Shown here: positions 32,691 to 44,100 of the stretch, one piece after another
How positions within the stretch are numbered: the first letter of the stretch is position 1
Layout of the letters: each line of letters begins with the position of its first letter
NCBI GenBank assembly: GCA_020746105.1
Contig: CM036658.1
Coordinates: 9,656,689 to 9,720,688, forward strand
DNA length: 64,000 nucleotides
Source of the DNA: Trogon surrucura
Taxonomy: Eukaryota; Chordata; Aves; Trogoniformes; Trogonidae
Direction of reading: 5' to 3'
Program-made: the position numbers and the translations under genes
Notes under the pieces: model-generated
Told to the model about the DNA's origin: nothing
Databases searched by the model: none
What the model saw: only the letters and a program-made list of their open reading frames with translations

Positions 32691-35364
32691 TACTTGACTA
32701 TATAATCATACTGGGAATCCAAAGACCAAGTGATTATGTGCAGTTATGGTGACTGGAAAAGAAATCTAGTAGATTTATAGGAGCAAAATAACCATATCAA
32801 CATTTCCCTTGCTTATAAAAAAAAAAAAAGTGTCTAAAGGTTAGTAGAATAAAGAAATAAATTGGGATATGTTTACCTGAGAAGCCTATGCTAGTAATGT
32901 GCAGTAATTCATGACAGAAACCAATAAATTCCTGAAATCTCTCTGTAATGATTCTCCTAGCAAACATTATTCATTTCCTTTGTGTACATGCAGGTTAGGG
33001 AAGGTGCCAATTTCCTCAACATTTGCTTTGTATATTGGTGAACTATTATATATCTATGCACTGCCACATAGTGTTTTACCTTGTGATTTTAGAAAGCCAG
33101 ACTGGTGTTTAGACTGAATATACATCTGTATGAAGAAAAATCAAAGGCAAATGATATAGATATACATGATGAAGAAAGTGGTTCAGATCCTCCTTTGGCT
33201 TGGCACCCTCACCCGCGAGCACAGAAACAGTTTTGTAAGTGAACATCTCGTAACTCCAAGGGTAAGAATTCTGGAGTGGCAGCCTCAGGAGATTGACCTT
33301 CAGTTTGCATCAGCATCTCAGTGAGTCACAAGCAACCATGCTCCCAAATTACCTGACGAAGGAGTATTTGAAAGAGAAAACATTATCTTCCTTTGCCAAA
33401 TGTACACTTTCATAGGAAAGATTTTTGTTACATCGCAGGGTTTGTCTGCTGTATCATAAAACGGGTGTGGAGGCAAATAGTGGCACTAGGAGAGAAATAA
33501 CTTCATTTGAGCCCAGTATGAAAGCCACCTGACTGTTTTTAGGACAAAGTTACACGTATGCAGAATATTACCCATATTTTTATGGAATCAGGTGTCAATT
33601 AAAAATATTTATGATCATACTGTGAGTGATCAATATGAGGGAAAAGCAGGAGAGTGGCTTTGTAATGCAGAGAGGCACACCACCGTGGTGAGAGGAGTAG
33701 ATCAGAAGTCAGGGGCATTAGGATTCTCTGTAAATGCGAACATGCCCTTGTATGCCACTGGAAGCTATTGGAGAAGTTATTTCAGCATGTAAGGACACTC
33801 CTGTGCAGCTCACACATGGGGTTTGGAGGTTCATCTCAGCTGAGAAGGACATCAAGGAAACCTGTGGGGCTGGACATGACCAACTACAAGTATTTGCGCA
33901 AAGACCTTTATTCTGATTTTCCCAGAGGAGAAGAGGCAGCTGTCAGCTGCCTGCAGATGACAGAAGTGCAGCCAAATGGTTCTTACTCTCCCTCTAGAGC
34001 CACACGAGGTGGGTTGAGAGCACAGACTTTGCTCCTTGCTCTGGCACTGGTGTGCCAGGCTGGTCTCTGAGAACTTGTCTGTACACGGATCAGCGTTAGC
34101 ACAGGGACAGGGCATGTGCACACATGAGCGCTCCGACACACACAGTCACAAGAGTGACATTGCACAGCTTCCTACAAGAACTGCTGCAACACAATTTTGA
34201 TCTCTGTAGCTGCAAGATCTGGAAAACAATCTGTCAGCAAATGCTGCTTTATTTCTGTTAGAGATCAGAAATTGCTGTGGCTTCAGCCCATGTCATAGTG
34301 AGATGTGCAGCCTCAGTCATTGTCACAGACCTGTCATAAGCACTTATGTCACCCCTTACACTAAATTATTTGAGACTTTTATCAGGAAAGAGAGTTAAAC
34401 AAATGCCCAGAGTTCAGTGTTTGTTGTGTTTGAGGGCCCAGAGTAAAGAAAAATGGAAACTTGTTTCCTTGCTCGTTTCCATGTCTCTCAGCATCTCAGG
34501 TACCTGATGCACTTTGAACATCATAGAACAAAACTCAGAAGCACCAAGTAAGTGTATTCTTTGCAGTCAATGGTTGAACACACTGTTTGGTAGGTAACTG
34601 CGTGCACTGAGTGCTGCTTGGACCACAGCTAGAAAGCTCAGGAGGGGCTGCAAGGCGTGACCAACATGGAGTGTGCAAACTCGGGACCTGTCCCTGCCAC
34701 AAGTGTCGTTGTGGATCATCTGGATGGTACCCAAAGCCTTTGATATAAAACTGGCTGGGATGGGTCTAAGCAACACTTCAGACACCCCATTGCATACACA
34801 CTGTGGGTGATGGTTGGTTACCTGGATAAGCTGGCCGCTGAGTTGTCGTCTCCCAATGTTGTTTGTTCTTTTCAGGCTGGAAAATTCTCATGAAAAAAGT
34901 GCATGTTTTCACAAGGGCTATTACAAAAATGGCAAAGAGCATTGATCTGTCTGTTTTAAACCAAGAGCTGGCAGCTCAGCCATCAGTTTGCCAGGCTGCT
35001 CTGTAGCTTTCTCTGTCTCTCATGGCTGCAGAGTGAGGGCTCAGAGCAGAGGCTGATGCTGGGGCTCATCCCACCTCTGCAAGCCCAAATGTCTGTGCCA
35101 CAGACAGGTCTAACTCATGGCAAGTCCCATGTGGAACCACTGCATTGGCATGCAGGTGTTATATTAGTTAGGTTACTATTTCATTACTCTATAATTAAGT
35201 GAATTGCTTGGAGATAATACAACGTAGATTTTCTATTACATTAGAAAAAGATGTTTTTCTATTGCAAATGTGACAAAGCCTCCTGGTATATGCATTTTTC
35301 AGAACTCCAGAATACACAATAAAACAGTTTTCCCAAAGAAAAGCCAGATGTCCCAGTTCACTGG
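32691..35364. other. Unassigned single-copy DNA
   Basis: No transposon or exon recognised. An open frame at 33768-34070 (plus, about 100 codons) shows no domain I know and overlaps an equally open minus-strand frame. A12 lies near 32818-32829. Confidence 0.45.
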
Positions 35365-35705
35365 GAGCTGTCAAGGGTTGTTCCAATTTTCAGGAAGGTT
35401 AAGAAGGAAGACCCTGGTACTTACAGGCCTGTCAGTCTCACTTCATTGCCTGGTAAAATTATGGGAAGGCTATTCTGGGAGTTATTGATAAACACCTGAG
35501 AGACAACAAAGCCATTGGTCACAGCCAGCATAAATTCACAAGTGAATAGTCCTGCTTAACTAACTTAATTTTCTTCTGCAACAAGGTCACACACCTAGTT
35601 GACCAAGGGAAACCATTGGATGTGGTGTTTGGGGTTTTTAGCAAAGCTTTTGATGCTGTCTCTCACAGTATCCTTCTGGACAAACTGTCCAGCATGATGC
35701 TAGAC
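35365..35705 (+). pseudogene. Old CR1 reverse-transcriptase fragment
   Basis: The plus strand encodes, across several frames, VVPIFRKVKKEDPGTYRPVS, then sequence matching SQHKFTSE and SCLTNL, then LDVVFGVFSKAFDAVSHSIL (motif A region, with the aspartate position disrupted). This is the N-terminal RT region of CR1 with frameshifts. It probably belongs to one old plus-strand CR1 whose 3' tail lies at 35881-35980, with about 2 kb lost between them. Confidence 0.75.
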
Positions 35706-35738
35706 AAGTCCATCAGGAGCATCCAGATGCTACTCTTA

Positions 35739-35880
35739 GTCATAGAATCATAGAATGCATTGAGTTAGAAGGTACCTTTAAAGATTACCTAGTCCGACCC
35801 CCCTCCTGTGAGCAGGGACATCTTTAACTAGATCAGATTGCTCAGAGCTCCATCCAGCCTCACCTTGAATGCCTCACATA
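35739..35880 (-). mobile_element. CR1 3'-tail inserted between old CR1 remnants
   Basis: The plus strand reads TCATAGAATCATAGAATGCA followed by GAAGGTACCTTTAAAGATTA, CCCCCCTCCTGTGAGCAGGG and TCACCTTGAATGCCTCA, the reverse of a CR1 3' end. It is a short 5'-truncated insertion in opposite orientation to the remnants on both sides. Confidence 0.85.
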
Positions 35881-35980
35881 GTTTAGTTTCACGTAGTCCT
35901 ACGAGGAGCAGGAAGTTGGACTTAATGATCCTTAGGAGTGTCTTCTACCTTGAGATATTTTATATTCTATAATTCTATGA
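35881..35980 (+). mobile_element. Old CR1 3' tail
   Basis: AGGAGCAGGAAGTTGGACTT, AATGATCCTTAGGAGTGTCT and terminal repeats ATTCTATAATTCTATGA (about 35959-35981) mark the end of a plus-strand CR1. It follows directly after the minus-strand CR1 tail, which suggests nesting. Confidence 0.78.
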
Positions 35981-37435
35981 AATTGTAGATCTGAGACATT
36001 CTTCCAACCTTGGAAACCTCTCCCAGGCATTCTTCTCTGCTTTCTTCTTTGTTACCTGTTTCTGTGACTTTCCATTTCCATCTCACAGTCTTGTGAGTTT
36101 TGTGGGTTTTGGTCATGATTTCCTCAATATCTAGTATCTGTCTGAAAGCTGAAGGTCTTGACTGTCTATGTCTAAGCTGGTGCTGTCAGGTTTCACTGTA
36201 TATTACAGCAGTCCCTTTCCCAAAAAAAAAAACATGGGTCAGTATAGCCAGAAATTTCAGAAAATAGAAGGCAACACCTTGAAATATTCATGGGGACTCT
36301 CAGGGCTGCCTTCCTCTGAGTTTAAGGAGATAAAGCTTTCGTTGTCAGTGCCACTTTTGCTAAATGCTTGTTCAGTCAATTTCCAGCCTGTCTGTTCCAT
36401 CCTCTTGTACGTCTTCAGCTACTTGGTCACTAATATCTAAACATAGCAGAAATACAGAGGCTTCAGATTACATGCAAGAATTCTGAAAATGAGCTCAGAA
36501 AATAGGTCCAAATACCCCTTCACTCTTGGAGAAAAAGATCAGTTGTATGGTTTTAGTGATCCCCTTGGGAAAAGGCTCTGCTCTTCATTGTCGTATTTCT
36601 TGTCTTTCAAGAGATGGCGCAGACTTTCCGGGACTTTTCAGCACTCTCTTCCAAATATGCACTTTGTCCAGTTAACATTTAATAACTACCTACAAATCTC
36701 AGAACTAATTCATTTGTGTTTTCTCACAATTGTTGTGTTTAAAGTATTTTTTTTAAGTTTTCCTTAAAGTTTTGACATGGTATTTTATAAACAGTCATGT
36801 TTTTAAGGACCTCTGTTATATGTATACACAGATACATGCATATATATTCAAGCAGGTGCAAAGAAAGATATAATTCAGGCTTCTCCAAACAGTTCAGGAA
36901 GGAATTTTTCATATAATTTAAAAAAAGCTGGTCACAGAAGGGCTGAAGACAATTATAGTAGTTAAAGATGTGTAAGAGACAGATGGAGAGAGGAAGAAAT
37001 AGTAACACTTCCTGCTTTCTATTCTCACAAGAGCTCCAGGCCTGTGAAATATGTTCCACGTTTAGATGGAAAGAGAAAACGGAACAAGAAAATTGAAGTA
37101 CAGAGTCAAAAAAGTTTTCAAGCATTCAGGAGTTGACTTTCTACCAATTAGCAGTAAGCATTAGTAACATTTAACAAACAATCCCCCATCTTCTTTGAAC
37201 TTTGAACCCATCAAGAGCATAATCAGTGAAAAAAAATACATTCTTCAATTGAGGCGACAGTGCTCTGTGAAAGAAAAGAACTTAATATGATGAAATCATG
37301 AAATAAAAAACTGATCGTTAGGTATAATTCTGTTAAAAATTACTTATAGCAAAACCTGGCATTTTAACCTAGATATTCCAAGTGACACCACACAGAGGGG
37401 ATAACAAGTGTTTGGTCAAAATATATCAAATATAT

Positions 37436-37483
37436 GGGTTTCTACCTATATAGGTTTCTACCTATACATAGTTTCCACCTATC
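37436..37483. repeat. Degenerate tandem repeat, period 16-17, three copies
   Basis: Units read GGGTTTCTACCTATAT, AGGTTTCTACCTATAC and ATAGTTTCCACCTATC. Embedded in AT-rich DNA; no function suggested. Confidence 0.8.
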
Positions 37484-38686
37484 TAAGTAGAATCTTTGAA
37501 TCCAATGTTTCTCAACGAATCTTCTCAAGTTCTGACTATAGCTGTAGGGAAAGGTATGAAATTCAATTTTGAAGGAAGACTTCTTCAAGGACTGTTTGGA
37601 AAGAAAGATAAAGAGTGAGAATATTTTTGAGTAATCTGTTATGACTGAGTTATTCTCCTCATGAGGAGGAACAAGTTCACTACTTAAAAATATATGAAGA
37701 GGCAGAGTCATGAAACCCTCCTTAAAAATTAAGCCTTATATGGATTCTGGGAGACCCAAGGAAGAAATGTCCTTTTAGAGCACCCTGTCTCCTGATCAGG
37801 AGGAGCAGCAGGTATAACAAGCTTCAGGGCCAGGACTCCAACATGGGTGCTTTGAGGTATAGCTTCCCCTTGTGAAATGCCCAAAAACATGGTGTCAACC
37901 AACACAGTAGTCTCCAGTCCAGTACATCTCTTGACATAAAGAAAATATTCTTGTCCTTTAAACCCACCTTGTGTTTACAGATTCTGAATTCTCAGTCCTG
38001 CACAGGTTGAAAAAGAGAGAGATAAAGTGGTTAAAGAATTGTATTTAATTGTCATGTTGCACAGTAAGAAGCCTTTCATCACTGAAATCTGAAGCTCAGA
38101 AAACTGGCTGAAATGAAGGTACTTGTGAAGAGAACCACAACCATGTGATGGATGGCACAGAGCTGTGAGCAGAGCAACCTTCTCATCTCTGCCAACACCA
38201 CGAGACGAAACCTTACAGGAGGCAAAGCCCAATTATTTTTATTCACATGTGCAATCACGCTGAACTCAAAAGAGACACCTGAGCAAAACCAGCAGGATTT
38301 GATTCTGATGGAAAGCAAGCAATTATTTTAAGACAGAATACTATAAACAGACATTCAGTGCTCCTGTGACTGAACTCATGCAGGTTATTGCCTCGTGTCA
38401 GATTTACGCTAAAGCTCCTACTGCAGGTAAATGAGGATAGCAGACAAAGTACTCTGTGCTGAGTAACAGTGCAGTGCTCATCTGTAAATAGCTTGTCACG
38501 CTTCTCACTCACGAAGCAAATTAGTCTAAAATACTGGGAATTGGATTTTAGTTTCAGTCCTTATTTTAAACATAAAACACTACCATAAGCTGAACTTAAA
38601 TTTTATGTGTTTACTGAAGTGATTTGGAATTCAACCATTTTAAGATTATCAAAATGCTGTAGGCTGAGTGGTTAATTTCAGTAAGG

Positions 38687-38710
38687 AAAAAAAAAAAAAA
38701 AAAAAAAAAA
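38687..38710. repeat. Poly(A) run, A24
   Basis: Twenty-four consecutive A residues, the longest homopolymer in the window. No SINE or processed-gene body is recognisable upstream. Confidence 0.92.
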
Positions 38711-40487
38711 GCAAATCTAAATATTTACAAGTCTTAATTTATCTGACAAGATGTCCAAACATGCCCAAAGTCCAAATGAGCAGAACATCCTTTCCTGGCA
38801 TTACCATTGACTTTGCCAGACACCAATTACTGAAACCATATTACACCTGGCTGAAAAGCAACTTGGATGTTTCATGTCTTTTTTCCTTTAATCGTATACT
38901 TTTGGTGTCACAGATTGGTGTCCTCAGTTTCATTCTACCAAAGTCAACAGGAGCGTTGACGTCACTATAAAAGTCAGATTTGACTTTAACATTCGAATGT
39001 GATTATTATCCAGTGAAGATATCAGTAGGTGGATTTCCTGAAGCCATGATACGAGCACACCAGCAATGCACAGGCAGGCAACTTTTCTCCTTTTTCACCC
39101 CAGTACTATTAAGTATTTCTGTATTTTTCCACTTATGGTAGCCCAAGTATTTTAAGGGACACGTATTTCTTATATATAAAAGTTAGTCTTCATCTGTCGT
39201 CTTTCCATAAATCATCAACCACTTTTCGTGCTTGTGAATTGGGAGGAGATCTATTAGTGAGTCCTTTAGTCTCATTTTAGTCCTGTCTGAAAGATCCGAA
39301 TGAAGATTACATGATGGAGCAAGTCTCCCATTGGCCCCGTGCCATCAGAACAGATGTCTTTCCCAGGGAAGAGAAAATAAAACTTCCCATCTGCTGCTTC
39401 AGACCAATGTTGAGAACTTTGGCGGGAATGAAGTGGTTCAGAAGGACCTTTCTTTAAACCTGCCTTTACTGGAAAAAATGTAGCTGTAAATAGAAGGAAA
39501 TGCAGTTCATCTACCACTGTTCAGCACTTTTTCCCTAACTGCTCAATGTTACTGTGAAGCTTTATTTCAACAGTGTGGTGCATGTTTTTAACCTTCGTGA
39601 AACACTTTTAGTCATTTTGCCGAAGTAATCCGTAATTCCCAAACTCTTAAACTAATGCCACCTAAGTACTTTGAGATTGCTAAACTAAATGGGAGTTTAA
39701 GGAGTAGGAATTTATATGGGAGTTGATACAATATTTATTGTAAGGATTTTCTGATAATTCCACCAGTACACATCCATCATATAGCCAGGGATTCTGTCCA
39801 ACTATGTTATTTTTTTACATGTAAGAGTCCTTCCTATGTGTGCGCAGCTCCATGGAACATTAATTTTTACAGGGCAGAAGGAGGAAACAATTAGAAAGGG
39901 TAGTGATCAACTGCATTTAAGTGAGCTCCCTCCAACCACAATATCCATCAAAAGAGGGAACTTAGGGCTTTGAAGAATACAAAAGGATCTGGTAAAATAC
40001 TGGTCCTTACAAGCTATATGGTCATCATCCTGTCTGACAATGGTGGCCTGCTGCATTTCAAACCTTTCCAAGTTTGGACATCTGTGAATCCCCCAGCAAA
40101 ACACTTTGACACTGCAAGTGAAATTAGACTAAAGAGTTATTTTGGTATAATACATTATGATATGTTACTAGCAAACAAAAATCACTCCAGAGGTCAAACA
40201 CAGCATCATTATTGTTGGGGGTGGGGTTTTTTCAATTTCTACTGCAAATATTGGTGAGTTGCATGATATAACAATTTCTTGAATTAGATGCAAAATACAG
40301 GCCAATGACTAAATGAACGTTTATTGTCTTGTGCCATGAATACGAAGAGAGAAATTGTTCCTTTGTTAATTTGCAGCTTCAAAGCACAGGAGATTTTGCA
40401 AGGAAACCAGTCACCCTACAAGTCCCAAGGCAGAACTCATCCTTGCAAGTGGCTGATTCCTAAAGTTCTCCTATTAGAATAATGTTC

Positions 40488-40502
40488 TTTTTTTTTTTTT
40501 TT
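40488..40502. repeat. Poly(T) run, T15
   Basis: Fifteen consecutive T residues in AT-rich DNA. Confidence 0.9.
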
Positions 40503-40782
40503 AATATGTATTTGTGCATTGAGACTATATTCCTAATAAAGCTGGGTGAAGGTTATCCACTGTCCTTGGATAGTGCAAAACTGTTAAGACAAAGCATGTA
40601 CTTGAAGAGAAACCCATTAAACTAAATATCTTTACACACAATTTAGAATTCTGGCTTCCAGCAGATCTAGACTAAAAAAAAACCAGTTTATGTATTGTTA
40701 TGTTTTCTCATTACAACTACTAAATATAATTCAAGAAAAATCCACTCTTAAAAGTTTTCCTTCACAAGATGTAAAAAGTGGT

Positions 40783-41130
40783 ATCATAGAATCATAGAAT
40801 CACAGAATGTCAGGGATTGGAAGGGACCTTGAAAGATCATCAAGTCCAATCCCCCTGCCAGAGCAGGAACACCTAGATAATGCTACACAGGAACGTGTCC
40901 AGGCAGGTCTTGAATGTCTCCAGAGAAGGAGACTCCACAACCTCTCTGGGCAGCCTGTTCCAGGGCTCTGTCACCCTCACTGAGAAGTTTCTTCTCGAGT
41001 TTAAGTGGAACCTCTTATGTTCCAGTTTCAGCCCATTACCCCTTGTCCTATCAGTGGCTGTCACCGAGAAGAGCCTGGCTCCATCCTTGTGACACTCACC
41101 CTTGATATATTTGTAAACATTAATGAGGTA
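40783..41130 (-). mobile_element. CR1 3'-end fragment, young subfamily
   Basis: Starts with CATAGAATCATAGAATCACAG at 40785 and continues with TCAGGGATTGGAAGGGACC and CTGGCAGGGGGATTGGACTT in reverse. It then covers the last about 80 codons of ORF2 ([20 protein letters not shown] ... [11 protein letters not shown], stop at 40873). It is 5'-truncated at about 41130 (AACATTAATGAGGT). Relative to 9990-10530 it has a 3-base in-frame deletion (RNFFSV to RNFSV). Very similar to the copies at 4467 and 9907. Confidence 0.93.
40873..41130 (-). pseudogene. CR1 ORF2 C-terminal remnant
   Basis: About 85 open codons of the CR1 reverse-transcriptase C-terminus ending in TFLCSII and a stop. It contains no catalytic motif. 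The first residues before LINVYKY are host flank. Confidence 0.85.
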
Positions 41131-44100
41131 GTAATGCATAAGAATCTCAATTTTATTTAGTTACTCCAAATTAGTGAACCCACCTTCATTTACAACTTAT
41201 AAATGTTGGGATGGAATTTAGTTCAGTACAGATTATATTTATTTGTTTAACTTCCCTCTTTTAATCCTGTCTTCATTAAGGCTATTTCATCTGTACTTAA
41301 TTCTCCTAATGTGTTTCAATTTCTACATTTCAGAGGGCACATTGAAAGAGGAGGGATATAGCACATAACCACTTTTAAAAGGAATGAGCATAAAATACTT
41401 AAAACTGGGAAGGCAACTGGCAGCCTGGTAAGTTTGTGACAAATGGATTCCATGTGCAGCTGTTCTGTTCCAGACTCACCTCTCTGAAGATTCCTTCCTC
41501 CTCTTTCCTGCAAAGGGCTTTTATTTCTTCTTATTCCAGTGTTCCAGATTTAATTTGTTATTTTCACAAACCACTCGCACAGAAATGATGTTTGTGTTGG
41601 AAAAGCAGTTCTGCAGAAAATCTCTGGATCGCCCCCACTTACATCACAAAGCAGCCTCTGGGTGCATGAACTGGCTTCCCTCCAGATGACCCAGCCTCCA
41701 GGAGTGTACCCACACCAATTCACCTGCTGGTAGATTTCCAGCCCATGAGACTGGACCACAGCCAGTCTGAAGCATGATGTCCTAGAAGGTTCGTCACATG
41801 GAGGCTCAGCCCCCTCTGGCTCTTCGCTCCACGCACCCACTCCACCACTGGCTGGGGGACACAGGCTCCTCACCTGCAACTGTAGGAGCCACCTGCGGAT
41901 GCTGTCATGTGTCAGGCACCCAGGAACTCAGAGCACTGTCATCACTAATAAGGTCAGAGCTTACCTATAATAAAATTTATTTCTGTAAACAGTTCCTGAG
42001 GAGCAGAACGGGAAATGCCATCCCTTTCATACGCTCAGACGTGCTTAGCAGGACAGTGATCACCTGGTCACAAAGTGACAGGACCCTGATAGTCCTGTGG
42101 CTCTGGGATTGTAGATTGAAAAGTGGTGTCACACAAAGCAATCTCAGAAACACATGGGGAAAGCCTGTTGTTTCAGAAGATGGAGAGGAAAAGCAGAATG
42201 CTCCCTTATTTTCTCCTTACAGGTAATGTTTCAGCTTAAATCCTTGCATCACAAGTTTTCAGACGGATAAGTTTTGACTATATAGCTGTGAAAAGAAGAC
42301 TTCTTGGGGTAAAGATCTGGGAAACTAAATATTTTCACCCAGAACATGATAGAAGGGAACTCTCTTATTTAACATATAATAAGACTGTTAAGGCAAGTTT
42401 GTGCTAGTTTAAAGCAATGTATACTTTAAAAAGTTCTGTGGTATTTTTTTGTTTTGTCAGGCTTAAACAACTCTGATTGACTCTATTTGTCTCAATTTCA
42501 GAGTTTGCTTCAAAGTACACTTCCTGACTTACCAAGCCACAATTCTCAGCCAGAAAGGGAAAAAAAATAAAAAAAGATGGGTTGTATTTTAAAGCCTCAC
42601 CTGAATCAGTCCGAAGAAAATTAACCTAATGGGAAGTTGTAAGTGACTTGTTATTTCAACAGAAAACTGTGTGTAGATACTGTACTCTGTATAGAAATGT
42701 ACATTTTCTTGAACATTATTTTGCTTCAAAAAAACATCCTTCTGTCATATAAGACACGGTAATGAGCTGATTTATGCTATGGCATGAATCCCATTATATT
42801 CCAATTCTCAATAATAAAACAATAAATAAAAGTGAATAAACAAATGCTGAGCTCAAAAAGACCTCAGTGGGTATTATAGGCCTACTATTTACTACAGTGT
42901 ATAACTCTTGCATTATAAGTTGACTCTTATTCTAAGTTTGAACCTTTTCTTGTCATAGAGAAATTTGTACCCACATTAACAAAGACTCTGAGGTAGTCAC
43001 GACCTGCCACAAATTCGTGTTTTATGAGGAAGGCACAGGAAAGTGTGATCAAACAATACCTCACAGTGATGTCCGTCAAGCTGCAAATCAGGCCACTGTT
43101 CATGCACTGACAGTAGAAATTTTACTGGGTTTTGCTGACAGAGAAATTTTGTTGTCAGACACACTGATGTGAATTTAGATGAATTGGACAAGGTCTAGTG
43201 GATCTCACCAGAGCAGGGTCTGATGGCACACCGCATCACTTGAAAGCCCTTATATTCAAGAAGTTCTCTGTGTCAATACTGTTCCACATTCATTTCCTTC
43301 ATGTGATACAGAGATCTAAAGACTTCCAGGGCATGCCTATTCCTCTGCAGGGCTTTGCGTGTACAGTAATGAGGACTGATTACTCACTAGTGTCCTGCCT
43401 CATGGGGAAAAAATGAAACATGTCACCTTATTTCAGACAATGTTGCCCAGAGTGGAGTGTAGCTGAGCGTGATTTCTCCAGCACATGGAGAGATGAAAGC
43501 TGTCAAGTTTCTCCCTCCATGTGTCTTTCTACTAAGCTAAATGGACTGTTTATCATTATATTTTGAATAGGACAGAATCTGCAACGTGTATTGCCACTTC
43601 CATTACAAAAAGTGGTTGATGAAGTTATGTGTCTCGATTTTGGAGCATTTATTAAATAAAAAGTCACTATTTAAGAATCTCAAAATACCTAACTTTCAAA
43701 AAAAATGTAGGATTTTGAACATGTCGTTGAGCACTTACTGTGTATGTTCATGGTCTGCAAAGGTAAAGTTTGACTTCTTTTCTTGTGGCACATAAAGAAA
43801 AGATATTGAAGAACAACCACCTGTGTGTTATGTTATTTGGGACAGCTGGACAGGGGTTATCACACATTCATGTCTGCTCCACTCATTGCAGAGACAAACA
43901 GGGAAGACTTTCTTAGAACTGGCGTCCACTTCAGAGACATAAAGTGTGTAGCCCCTTTCCAGGGGCACTAGAAGAAAAGCTTGGGAAATACTCATTTAAT
44001 CTGGTGCAATCTTGCCCTTCCTCACCCAGCCATCCATCTTTGGAGAGGATGGCATTTGTCCAGGATAGACCCAAACGTGACCACAGAGCCGCTACTCCTG

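Larger units (their letters stand above)
35982..40782. other. Unassigned AT-rich single-copy DNA
   Basis: No gene or transposon recognised in about 4.8 kb. It contains a degenerate tandem repeat at 37436-37483, A24 at 38687-38710 and T15 at 40488-40502. Confidence 0.5.

Noticed and set aside
38687..38710. A24 run as the tail of a SINE or processed pseudogene
   Set aside because: No RNA-polymerase III box, tRNA-like head or coding sequence was found upstream on either strand, and no flanking duplication was seen.
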